From Granulosicoccus sp965214025 (GTDB taxonomy: Bacteria > Pseudomonadota > Gammaproteobacteria > Granulosicoccales > Granulosicoccaceae): a stretch of DNA of 64,000 nt. Below the pieces are notes generated by a model. The model was not told where the DNA came from. It ran no database searches and worked only from the letters and a program-made list of their open reading frames with translations. The position numbers and the translations under genes are program-made. Shown one piece after another: positions 52,120 through 60,401 of the stretch. The stretch covers positions 90,672-154,671 of the forward strand of contig CBDCAW010000057.1 in assembly GCA_965214025.1 (NCBI GenBank), in the 5' to 3' direction. Position 1 is the first letter of the stretch. Each line of letters begins with the position of its first letter.

Positions 52120-52995
52120 CTAGCAACGCGTCTGCTCTGGATCTTCCGCATCGACGGAATTGACCAGTACGCCCAGGCCAGGTAATTCCACCTCGCAAGT
52201 ATCACCCGGCTTCATCCATAGCGGTGGTTTTCTGGCGAATCCTACGCCTGCCGGCGTTCCGCTCACGATGACGTCACCCTCCTCCAGCGTCATGAACTCA
52301 CTCAGGATCGACACCAGGCTGGCAACCGAAAAGAGCATGGTATCGATGGAAGCCTGCTGAACCACTTCACCGTTCAGGCGGGTGGTCAAGGTCAGGCCGG
52401 CAGCGCCGGAGGGTAGTTCATCGGCCGTGACGAAGTACGGTCCGAAAGCGCCGGTGGCGTCGAAGTTCTTGCCAGGCGTCCACTGGTTCGAGCGAAACTG
52501 GTAGTCACGCAGCGAGGCATCATTGAACAGAGAGTATCCGGCGACGCGGGCAAGGCTGTCGGAGGGCGATACATGTCGTGTGCGTTGCCCGATGATCACG
52601 GCGAGCTCGCCCTCGAAGTCCAGTTGCCCGGAAGCGGCAGGACGTACGATAGGAGTACGGTGACCGATCAGGCTGGAAGGGAACCGCGTAAAGATCGCCG
52701 GGTAATCGGGTGCCTCGAAACCGCTCTCGGCGGAGTGGTCGGCATAGTTCAACCCGATGCAGACGATCTTGGAAGGCCGTGCGAACGGCGGCAGGCAGGT
52801 AACCTTCTCCGGATCGACAAGCTCGCCCGAGGAGAGCACCTCGGCGGCTTGTTCCAGCGCATCGCCGCCAGACTTCAGAAGATCATCCAGGTTGCCGGGC
52901 CAACGCGGATCGCGAGCACTGAGGCCGCGAAAACCGCTATCGGTCTCCAAGGCCAGGGCTTGTACTCCATCGAGCATGCAGGCGAGAAATTTCAT
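52120..52995 (-). CDS. Fumarylacetoacetate hydrolase family protein
   Basis: 291 residues. The C-terminal FAA-hydrolase fold has CIGLNYADHSAESG, DFEGELAVIIGQRTRHV (Asp/Glu metal ligands) and VIVSGTPAGVGFARKPP. Members hydrolyse acylpyruvates, fumarylpyruvate or act as 5-carboxymethyl-2-hydroxymuconate isomerase. It follows an SDR on the same strand by 18 bp, so these two form an operon of the aromatic locus. Exact substrate unknown. Confidence 0.85.
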   Translation of the reverse strand: MKFLACMLDGVQALALETDSGFRGLSARDPRWPGNLDDLLKSGGDALEQAAEVLSSGELVDPEKVTCLPPFARPSKIVCIGLNYADHSAESGFEAPDYPAIFTRFPSSLIGHRTPIVRPAASGQLDFEGELAVIIGQRTRHVSPSDSLARVAGYSLFNDASLRDYQFRSNQWTPGKNFDATGAFGPYFVTADELPSGAAGLTLTTRLNGEVVQQASIDTMLFSVASLVSILSEFMTLEEGDVIVSGTPAGVGFARKPPLWMKPGDTCEVELPGLGVLVNSVDAEDPEQTRC

Positions 52996-53013
52996 AGGTG
53001 TATCCAGTGTTTG

Positions 53014-53799
53014 TCAGTAGGTGGCCCGGCCGCCCGAAAGGTCGAATACGGCACCGGTCGTGAAGGAGTTTTCCGAGGTGCATAACCAGGTGATCATCGA
53101 AGCGGCCTCTTCCAGTGCGAGGAAACGGCCGCGGGGAATCTTGGACAGCATGTAGTCGACATGCTCCTCGCTCATCTGGTCGAAGATGCGCGTGCGCGCT
53201 GCAGCCGGTGTCACGCAATTCACAGCGATGTCGGCTGCGGCATGTTCCTTTCCGAGCGTCTTGGTCAAAGCGATGATCGCCGCCTTCGAAGCGGAGTAGG
53301 CGCCGGCATTCGGGTTGCCTTCCTTGCCGGCGATGGAGGCGACATTCACGATGCGGCCGTACCCCGTGCGCGACATGTGTGCCAGCACGGCCCGACAACA
53401 ATTGAAGGTGCCGTGGAGATTGACGTCGATCACGGATCGCCAGTCTTCGACGGGATAGTCGATGACGGGTGCGTTCGGTCCGGAAATACCGGCGTTGGCG
53501 ACCAAGGCGTGCACGGGGCCCCGACGTGCCACGAGCTTATCGACCGCCGTGCTGACCGCGTGCGCATCAGTGACGTCGAGCTCCAAGGCATCCACGTGGG
53601 GTGCGTGAGCCGAGTCGACGGACTCGGCGACGGCCAGATCGGCAAGTTCCCCAGCGGTTCGCTGTGCGAGCTCGCCGTCACGATCCCAGATGGCCACGGA
53701 TGCTCCCGAGAGAACCAGCCGGTTGGCGATGGCCCGGCCGAGCCCCTGGGCGCCGCCGGTGACTATCACGAGATTGCCTGCAAGATCGTAGTGATTCAT
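53014..53799 (-). CDS. Short-chain dehydrogenase/reductase of the aromatic locus
   Basis: 261-residue classical SDR: TGGAQGLGRAIANRL near residue 15, VANAGISG near 100, YSASK in the active site, and a C-terminal FDLSGGRATY replacing the usual VDGG. It may oxidise a dihydrodiol or a hydroxy-acid intermediate. Its start faces gntR2 across a 299-bp gap and its stop precedes the FAA-hydrolase gene. Confidence 0.85.
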   Translation of the reverse strand: MNHYDLAGNLVIVTGGAQGLGRAIANRLVLSGASVAIWDRDGELAQRTAGELADLAVAESVDSAHAPHVDALELDVTDAHAVSTAVDKLVARRGPVHALVANAGISGPNAPVIDYPVEDWRSVIDVNLHGTFNCCRAVLAHMSRTGYGRIVNVASIAGKEGNPNAGAYSASKAAIIALTKTLGKEHAAADIAVNCVTPAAARTRIFDQMSEEHVDYMLSKIPRGRFLALEEAASMITWLCTSENSFTTGAVFDLSGGRATY

Positions 53800-53899
53800 C
53801 GTAAACGTTCCCCGGTCACGACCGGCGGGTGCCGATCAGGCTCGAACGGTGTGGCCCGTGAAAGGTATGTCACCGCGATGCCGGTGAGTTTACAGGATT

Positions 53900-53926
53900 A
53901 AAGTCGATTTTATTCCGGAAAGTCGA
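53900..53926. promoter_or_regulatory. Direct-repeat regulatory element between SDR and second gntR
   Basis: AAAGTCGA occurs at 53900-53907 and again at 53919-53926, 19 bp apart, about two helical turns. It lies in the divergent 53800-54098 interval that must contain both promoters; the rest of that interval shows no gene. A binding site for the second GntR regulator is plausible but unproven. Confidence 0.45.
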
Positions 53927-54098
53927 CTATCATCCCGAGAAGCGGGTGACAAACCTGTGAACCGCTGGTCGGGAAAGTCGCGATCGTCGATCTCGCTGGC
54001 CTTGATCCTGCGCCCGGCGTTGCTTCGCCACCGAAGTGCTGCCGGTAGTCATTGCATGTACCGTTGCCCCGAACCTTCACGACGGAGATTGCCCACCC

Positions 54099-54794
54099 TT
54101 GATCGAGACCGTAAGGCAAGTGGAACACCGAACTGGCAAGTCGGCTGTCGAAACGGTGCACGCGACGATTCACGAGCAGATCATGGCCGGTGAGCTCGCG
54201 GCAGGTACCCGACTGCATCTCGGCCGGCTGCGCAGCGAGTTCGCGGTCAGCAATTCCACTGTGCGCGAAGCTCTGTCACGTCTGCTGAACGATTCGCTGG
54301 TCACCGCCGAGACACAACGCGGATTTCGCGTGGCGTCGATGTCGATCAAGGACTTCCGGGATATCACCGAGGCTCGTGTTCTCGTCGAGACAACCGCGGT
54401 TCGCGCCTCGCTCGATAATCGCGATGAGGCATGGGAGTGCAACCTGGTCGCCGCCTTTCACCGGTTGAAGCTCGTGGAGGACCGACTGATCGGTCAGGGT
54501 GAAGCGGCGATGACCGGACAGTGGAACGCGAGCAATGCCGCGTTCCACGATGCCCTGGCGGCCAACTGCCGCAACGAATGGCTGATCCGGTTCCGTCATA
54601 CGCTCCACCGGCTCTCGCACCGTTACCATCGACTTGCACTGAAGCATGACCCCGAACGTCGCGACGTGCGCATCGAGCATCTGGGCATCTTCGAGGCAGC
54701 GGTGGCCGGTGATGTCGAGCTTTGCGTACGTCGTGTCGAAGAACACGTGAACCGCACCGTCGAGACCATCATCCCGGCACTTCTACTTGATTGA
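54099..54794 (+). CDS. GntR/FCD family transcriptional regulator
   Basis: 231 residues from TTG 54099 (CGGAGA upstream); an upstream GTG at 54036 is the alternative. Winged-helix (TIHEQIMAGELAAGTRLHLGRLRSEF, STVREALSRLLNDSLV) followed by a full FCD domain (ITEARVLVETTAVRASL, AAFHDALAANCRNEW, EHLGIFEAAVAGDVELC). Intact, unlike the other GntR of the locus. It probably responds to a pathway intermediate and controls the divergent SDR-FAA hydrolase operon (inference). Confidence 0.88.
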   Translation: MIETVRQVEHRTGKSAVETVHATIHEQIMAGELAAGTRLHLGRLRSEFAVSNSTVREALSRLLNDSLVTAETQRGFRVASMSIKDFRDITEARVLVETTAVRASLDNRDEAWECNLVAAFHRLKLVEDRLIGQGEAAMTGQWNASNAAFHDALAANCRNEWLIRFRHTLHRLSHRYHRLALKHDPERRDVRIEHLGIFEAAVAGDVELCVRRVEEHVNRTVETIIPALLLD

Positions 54795-54874
54795 GGAACG
54801 ATCACCAGAGGCTGCTCGGGTAAGCTTCGGCGCATCCTCCGTGCAGTGTTCATTCAACGATCGAGGGGTTCATC

Positions 54875-55774
54875 ATGGATCTGCTTGACGGTATGCGAGC
54901 CTTCGTGGCTGTCGCCGAGGCGGGCTCGTTCACGGCCGCCGGTGAGCGCCTGGGCATATCCAAGAAGCTGGCCAGCAAGTACGTGGCCGAACTCGAGGTT
55001 CGCCTCGGGTTGAGGTTGCTCAATCGGACCACTCGCGCTTCGAGCCTGACGGATTCCGGATCGCGCTATCTCGCGGGGTGCGTGGATCTGCTGGCCAGGC
55101 TGGAAACATTGGAGAACGGGCTGCGCGAAGATGATTCGTCGCTACGCGGTACGCTCAGGGTCGCCGCGCCCCTGATGTTCGGTGAATTGCACGTGGCGCC
55201 GTTGGTAGCCAATTTCAGGCAGGAGAATCCGGAGCTGAAGGTGGAGCTTCAACTCGGCGATCGCTACGTCGATATCGCGGGTGAGGGGATCGATGTGGCC
55301 ATCCGGATCGGCAACCTGCAGGATTCCACGCTGATTGCCAAGAAGCTGACGACGGCATCGTTGTGGACCGTGGCCGCCCCGGACTATCTGCGCGACCACG
55401 ACGCTCCGGCCGTACCCCTGGATCTCGCAAGGCATCACTGTATCCGTGATGGCAACCTGCGCAATGGGCCGGGCTGGCCCTACAGGGTCGACGGCAGGCG
55501 TACGCGGGTAGCCGTGAATGACGGTCTGCTGGTCAATAGCGCCAGAACGATTCGCGATCTGGCGGTCGACGCCTACGGTATCGCCCTGTCGCCCAGCTAT
55601 GTCGTTGCGGATGACGTGCGGGAAGGACGGTTGGTCAGGCTGCTGCGGGAATTCGAGGATGCGCCACTCGACGTCTGCGCGGTGTACCCGAGCGCCCGCG
55701 GATTGGCTTCGAAGGTACGGGCATTCATCCGCTGCGTCGAACAGGCCAAGCTCAGTCGATCGAACGACGGTTGA
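54875..55774 (+). CDS. LysR family transcriptional regulator
   Basis: 299 residues: helix-turn-helix (MRAFVAVAEAGSFTAAGERLGISKKLASKYVAELEVRLGLRLLNRTTR) and a type 2 effector domain (LRVAAPLMFGELHVAPLVANF...DVAIRIGNL). Of the CrgA/YhjC-like subgroup by the RIG motif. It is 80 bp after gntR2 and upstream of the aldehyde oxidoreductase operon, both on the same strand. Which operon it controls cannot be told from position alone. Confidence 0.9.
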   Translation: MDLLDGMRAFVAVAEAGSFTAAGERLGISKKLASKYVAELEVRLGLRLLNRTTRASSLTDSGSRYLAGCVDLLARLETLENGLREDDSSLRGTLRVAAPLMFGELHVAPLVANFRQENPELKVELQLGDRYVDIAGEGIDVAIRIGNLQDSTLIAKKLTTASLWTVAAPDYLRDHDAPAVPLDLARHHCIRDGNLRNGPGWPYRVDGRRTRVAVNDGLLVNSARTIRDLAVDAYGIALSPSYVVADDVREGRLVRLLREFEDAPLDVCAVYPSARGLASKVRAFIRCVEQAKLSRSNDG

Positions 55775-56158
55775 CAAGCTCATCGCAGCGATGCCTGAAG
55801 CTGGCCGTTGTTCGACTGCGGCCGGGAATCGTCTCTGAAGCAGGCTTTCCCGAGTATCTGTACCGGGTTCGCGCACCGGATATCATCGGCTTCGAATAAC
55901 CCCGGTAGTACTGTGGCTATTGCTTTCATTCTGGAAATTCCATACCTTCGAGCTTGTATGGAACGAATCGGTGTCGTGATCAGGTGCGGATAGCCGAAGA
56001 TCATTGGTACCAATGGCCCCCTTGCGCAGTCTCGCAAGCGTTAGGCAGTGTGGGTAGGGATCAGGGTTGCCGTCGGCCGGAGGTGCGTACCCGCCCCGAC
56101 CACGATTGCCCGACGGTTCTTTCCATCTCACCGTTCGCTCTATCAGGAGACACACAGC
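55775..56158. promoter_or_regulatory. Regulatory region upstream of the aldehyde oxidoreductase operon
   Basis: This 384-bp gap holds no convincing gene. It contains TTCCATAC (55938-55945), a 10-nt spacer, then its exact complement GTATGGAA (55956-55963). It also has a perfect 14-bp palindrome CATTGGTACCAATG at 56002-56015. Both look like dimeric regulator sites in front of the operon starting at 56159. Confidence 0.55.
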
Positions 56159-56662
56159 ATGCAGAAATCCCTGCACATCGATCCGGGCAAGTGTACCGGT
56201 TGCCTGCAGTGCGAGGCGGCCTGTTCGCTCGTCAACGACGGGCAGATCAACCCGTCGAAGTCTCGGATCAAGGTGTTCAACTTTCATGACGAGGGGCGTT
56301 TCGTGCCCTATACCTGCACCCAGTGCGACGAAGCCTGGTGCATGCAGGCCTGCCCTGTCGATGCGATCGTACTGAACCCGAACAATGGCTCGAAGGATGT
56401 CCTCGACGATATCTGCGTGGGCTGCAAGGTCTGCACGATCGCCTGTCCGTTCGGCACCATCAACTACAACACGTCCACTGGCAAGGTGGTGAAGTGTGAT
56501 TTCTGCGGCGACACGGATCCCGCCTGCGTCGACGCCTGTCCGACCAGTGCCATCACCTATGTCGATGCCAGTGCCACCGGCCTCGACAAGATGCGCGCCT
56601 GGGCGGCAAGCACCGATACCTCCGCCAAGACCGGCGATCCCACCAGCGCACCCCAGGCATAG
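56159..56662 (+). CDS. aorA: Polyferredoxin subunit of aldehyde oxidoreductase (AorA-like)
   Basis: 167 residues with four Cys clusters of the [4Fe-4S] type: CTGCLQCEAAC near residue 12, CTQCDEAWCMQACP near 57, CVGCKVCTIACP near 88, and CDFCGDTDPACVDACP near 118. It matches the HycB/DmsB-like electron carrier of the AorABC aldehyde oxidoreductase described in Aromatoleum. AGGAGA precedes the ATG. It is 12 bp upstream of the catalytic subunit. Confidence 0.88.
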   Translation: MQKSLHIDPGKCTGCLQCEAACSLVNDGQINPSKSRIKVFNFHDEGRFVPYTCTQCDEAWCMQACPVDAIVLNPNNGSKDVLDDICVGCKVCTIACPFGTINYNTSTGKVVKCDFCGDTDPACVDACPTSAITYVDASATGLDKMRAWAASTDTSAKTGDPTSAPQA

Positions 56663-56674
56663 AGGGCTTCAATC

Positions 56675-58531
56675 ATGAGCTGGACGAGAAAGGTACTGCG
56701 CGTCGACCTGAGCGACGGCACGATAACCGACGAACCTCTGAACATGGAGTGGGCCCACGACTACCTCGGGCAACGCGGTCTGGCCACACGATATCTGGTC
56801 GACGAGATCGATCCGGCAGTCGACGCCCTGAGCCCCGACAACAAGATGATCATGACCACCGGCCCGTTGACCGGTACCACGGCGTCCACGGGCGGGCGGT
56901 ATTCCGTCGTCTGCAAGAGCCCGCTGACCGGCACGGTGGCCTGCTCGAACTCCGGCGGCTTCTTCGGTGCAGAGCTGAAGTTCGCAGGCTGGGACATGAT
57001 CATCTTCGAAGGCAAGGCGGCCTCGCCCATGTACCTGCACATCGAAGACGACAAGGTGCAGCTCAAGCCGGCGGAAGACCTGTGGGGCAAGACTGTCTGG
57101 GAGGCGGATACTCTGTTGCGGCAGAAGCACCAGGACCCGCAGATTCGCATCGCCTGCGTCGGTCGCTCGGCGGAGGAGGGCTGTCTGTACGCTGCGATCG
57201 TCAACGACCTGCACCGGGCAGCCGGACGTTCAGGCGTCGGTACGGTCATGGCATCGAAGAATCTTAAGGCGGTCGTGGTACGTGGTACGCAGGGTATCTC
57301 CGGCATAGACGACCCGAAGCAGTTCATGGCCACCGTCAAGGCCGGCAAGAAGGTGCTGGCGGATAACGCGGTGACCGGGGAAGGCCTGCCCACGTACGGT
57401 ACCCAGGTATTGATGAACGTGATCAACGAGGTCGGTGCACTGCCGACGCGCAACATGCGTGAGACGCAGTTCGAGGGCGCGGCAGAGGTATCCGGCGAGG
57501 CCATGCATGAGCCGCGGAAGTCCGACGGCAAGCCGAACCTCACCACCAACGGTGCCTGCTATGCCTGCACCATCGCCTGTGGCCGCATCTCCACGATCGA
57601 CCGTACGCATTTCTCGGTGAAGGACAAGCCGGAATACTGGATCAACTCCGGGGGTCTGGAGTACGAGGCTGCCTGGGCACTGGGCCCGGATACCGGCGTC
57701 GACGACATCGATGCGCTGACCTACGTGAATTTTCTGTGCAACGAAGACGGCATGGATCCGATCTCCCTCGGTTCCACCATCGCTGCTGCCATGGAACTGT
57801 TCGAAACCGGTGCGATCACCACCGAGCACACCGGCGGTGTGGAGCTCAAGTTCGGTTCCGCCGAAGCACTGTGCTGGGCCACCGAAGCGATTGCCAAGGG
57901 TGAGGGTTTCGGGCGCGACATGGCCCTGGGTTCGAAGCGCCTGTGCGAGAAATACGGCAAGCCCGAATTTTCCATGACGGTGCGTGGCCAGGAGTTTCCG
58001 GCCTACGATCCGCGCGGCATTCAGGGCATGGGCCTGGCTTATGCTACCTCCAACCGTGGGGCATGCCACCTACGCGGCTATACCGTGGCCTCGGAAATCC
58101 TCGGCATTCCCGAAAAGACAGACCCGCTGGAATCCGACGGCAAGGCCAGTCTGGTCAAGGCCTTCCAGGACGCCACCGCAGCCGTCGATTCGGCTGGCCT
58201 TTGCGTGTTCACCACCTTTGCCTGGACGATGGACGATATCGCCCCCCAGGTCGATGCTGCCTGCGAGGGGGACTGGTCCACCGAGCGCATGATGGAAGTC
58301 GGCGAGCGGATCTGGAACATGGAACGGGATTTCAACGAGAAGGCTGGCTCCACGGGTGCCGACGACACATTACCCGAGCGTCTGCTCAAGGACGGTGCCA
58401 ATTTCGGCCCGGCCAAGGGCCGTGTCAACGAGCTTGCCACGATGCTGCCCGAGTACTATCAGTTGCGCGGCTGGAACAGCGACGGGGCAGTCACCGACGA
58501 GACCCGCCAGAAGTTCAGCTTGCCGGCCTGA
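56675..58531 (+). CDS. aorB: Tungsten-dependent aldehyde:ferredoxin oxidoreductase, catalytic subunit
   Basis: 618 residues, full family length. The N-terminal domain binds the bis-pterin cofactor (GPLTGTTASTGGRYSVVCKSPLTG, ACSNSGGFFGAELKFAGWD). Cluster ligands are C295-x2-C298-x3-C302 (NGACYACTIACGR) and C510 (SAGLCVFTTF). Also GLEYEAAWALGPDTGVDD, GIQGMGLAYATSNRGACHLRGY. It oxidises aldehydes to acids, or reduces acids, with low-potential electrons passed to the AorA-like subunit. The adjacent MoaD and MoaA genes are pterin-cofactor genes, in keeping with a W-pterin enzyme. Confidence 0.93.
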   Translation: MSWTRKVLRVDLSDGTITDEPLNMEWAHDYLGQRGLATRYLVDEIDPAVDALSPDNKMIMTTGPLTGTTASTGGRYSVVCKSPLTGTVACSNSGGFFGAELKFAGWDMIIFEGKAASPMYLHIEDDKVQLKPAEDLWGKTVWEADTLLRQKHQDPQIRIACVGRSAEEGCLYAAIVNDLHRAAGRSGVGTVMASKNLKAVVVRGTQGISGIDDPKQFMATVKAGKKVLADNAVTGEGLPTYGTQVLMNVINEVGALPTRNMRETQFEGAAEVSGEAMHEPRKSDGKPNLTTNGACYACTIACGRISTIDRTHFSVKDKPEYWINSGGLEYEAAWALGPDTGVDDIDALTYVNFLCNEDGMDPISLGSTIAAAMELFETGAITTEHTGGVELKFGSAEALCWATEAIAKGEGFGRDMALGSKRLCEKYGKPEFSMTVRGQEFPAYDPRGIQGMGLAYATSNRGACHLRGYTVASEILGIPEKTDPLESDGKASLVKAFQDATAAVDSAGLCVFTTFAWTMDDIAPQVDAACEGDWSTERMMEVGERIWNMERDFNEKAGSTGADDTLPERLLKDGANFGPAKGRVNELATMLPEYYQLRGWNSDGAVTDETRQKFSLPA

Positions 58532-58553
58532 TCGCCTACCCATGGAGCCTGGA

Positions 58554-59826
58554 ATGCACCACCTGATCATAGGCGCGGGGCCCGCTGCGGTTTCCGCTGC
58601 CGAGCATATTTGCAAGCTTGACCCTGACCGCCGGAGTCACCATGCTGGTGGCCGAGGAGGTGCCGCCCTATTCCAGGATGGCGTTGCCCTACTACCTGAT
58701 GGGCAACATTCCTGCCCAAGGCTGCCACCTGCGCAAGTCGGATTCGCACTTTGCCGACATGGGCATCGAGTTGAGGCAAGGGCGTGCCAGCTCGGTGGAC
58801 ACCACGACCCGCGAGGTCACCCTGCTCGATGGCAGTACGCTTGGCTACCAGCGTCTTCTGATTGCCACGGGCGGCACCGCGGTGAAACCACCGGTACCCG
58901 GTATCGATCTCGACGGGGTGTACAACTGCTGGTCGTTGGCCGATGCGCACGAGATCATCGAGCGGGCGGAGGCGGGCGCGAAGGTTATCCTGATGGGTGC
59001 CGGCTTCATCGGTTGCATCATTCTCGAGGCACTGGCCGCCCGCAAGGTCGACCTGACCGTCATCGAGATGGAGAGCCGGATGGTATCGCGCATGACCAAC
59101 GAGGCGATGGGCGACATGATAAAGCGGTGGTGTGAATCATGCGGCATCGATGTCAAGACGTCCACGAAGGTGGAGAGCATCGTGCAGAGCGACGGCGAAG
59201 AGGCATTGGCGGTGAATACGGCGGGCGGCGAAAGCCTGCCGGCTGATCTCGTGATCTGTGCCACGGGTGTGCGATCGAACACGAAGTTTCTCGATGGCAG
59301 CGGTATCGAGGTCGACCAGGGCATCGTGGTCGACGATTACATGCGGACCAGTGTGTCCGATGTGTTTGCCGCGGGTGACGTGGCCCAGGGTCGCGACCTG
59401 TCCACCGGTGATTACTACGTGCAGGCCATTCAGCCGACCGCGGTCGAACACGGCAAGGTGGCCGCGCAGAACATGGTTCACGGCTGCAAGGCTCCGCATC
59501 GGGGCAACCTGAACATGAACGTGCTCGATACCGTGGGCTTGATTTCCACCTCCTTCGGCCTATGGATGGGTGTGGATGATGGTGACGAGGCGGAACTCAT
59601 CGATGCGGATGCGTTCGAATATCTGAACCTGCAATTCAAGGGTGATGTGCTGGTGGGCGCCAGCAGTCTCGGTATGACGCAGCATGTGGGTGTCATGCGT
59701 GGCCTGATCCAGACCGGTACCCCCCTGGGAGCCTGGAAGAATGTGCTGATGTCAGAACCCAACCGACTCATGGAAGCTTATCTGGCCGGTGCCCAGAGTC
59801 AGCATCGGCATCACCGGGCGGCATGA
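58554..59826 (+). pseudogene. aorC: FAD-binding oxidoreductase subunit (AorC-like), one frameshift
   Basis: ATG 58554 starts MHHLIIGAGPAAVSAAEHICKLDPD, the FAD-binding motif, then the frame is lost. From about 58630 a shifted frame gives AGVTMLVAEEVPPYSRMALPYYL and continues to 59826, with ATGGTAV, VILMGAGFIGCIILEAL for NAD(P) and DVFAAGDVAQGRD. Removing one C from the CC at 58628-58629 restores a single ~423-residue pyridine-nucleotide-disulfide oxidoreductase. In Aromatoleum the FAD subunit AorC links the enzyme to NAD+. As written, translation could start only at the internal TTG 58618, which removes the FAD fingerprint. Confidence 0.78.
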
Positions 59827-59836
59827 TGATGCGCCG

Positions 59837-60091
59837 ATGCAGGTAACCCTGAAGCTCTACGCCACTCTGTCGGATCTACTGCCACAGGGAGCCAGGCGCA
59901 ACGCGGTACCGATCGAGGTAGAGGAAGACGTCACCCTGCATGCATTGATCGATCGCTACCGGGTGCCGCGGGAAATGGCACATCTGGTGCTGATCAACGG
60001 GGTATTCATGTGCCACGCTGATCGTGACCGGCCCGGTCACCTCAAGGCGGGCGACGTGCTGGCCATCTGGCCGCCCGTGGCAGGTGGATGA
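59837..60091 (+). CDS. moaD: MoaD/ThiS-family sulfur carrier
   Basis: 84-residue ubiquitin-fold protein ending in the essential Gly-Gly (PPVAGG), which becomes the thiocarboxylate that delivers sulfur to the pterin. LKLYATLSDLLP at the N terminus and GDVLAIWPPVAGG at the end are typical. Located between the oxidoreductase FAD subunit and moaA, so probably dedicated to the tungsten cofactor of AorB (inference). Confidence 0.88.
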   Translation: MQVTLKLYATLSDLLPQGARRNAVPIEVEEDVTLHALIDRYRVPREMAHLVLINGVFMCHADRDRPGHLKAGDVLAIWPPVAGG

Positions 60092-60095
60092 ACCG

Positions 60096-60401
60096 GTGAG
60101 CTCGGCGGCCGAGCCCATAATCGAGTACTCGAAGGAAATGGGTGTCACTCACGGTGACTTCTTCCGGATTCTGCCCAAGGCAATGGGCACTCATTCCTAT
60201 GCGCTGGACGGCACCACGGTGCACGGGCAGGTAGGCACCGGAACCGTGAAAATAGTGCTCGGGCCTCAGCAGGAAAGGCGTATAGCCCTGTTGCGCATAC
60301 CCTATGCCAAGGTATCCTTCGCCTTCAATGGCGTCAGCGAAGCTGACAGCGACGCATTCCGGCGCCATTTCGATCTGTATTTCCAGCGAGGCGGCGGGTG
60401 A
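60096..60401 (+). CDS. Uncharacterised 101-residue protein of the aldehyde oxidoreductase operon
   Basis: GTG start, 4 bp after moaD, and a 4-bp overlap with moaA. Sequence IIEYSKEMGVTHGDFFRILPKAMG is followed by GQVGTGTVKIVLGPQQERRIALLRIPYAKVSFAFNG and DAFRRHFDLYFQRGGG. It looks like a compact alpha/beta domain with no cysteines and no catalytic motif. The tight coupling to moaD and moaA suggests a role in cofactor maturation or insertion, which is inference. No known family recognised. Confidence 0.7.
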   Translation: MSSAAEPIIEYSKEMGVTHGDFFRILPKAMGTHSYALDGTTVHGQVGTGTVKIVLGPQQERRIALLRIPYAKVSFAFNGVSEADSDAFRRHFDLYFQRGGG

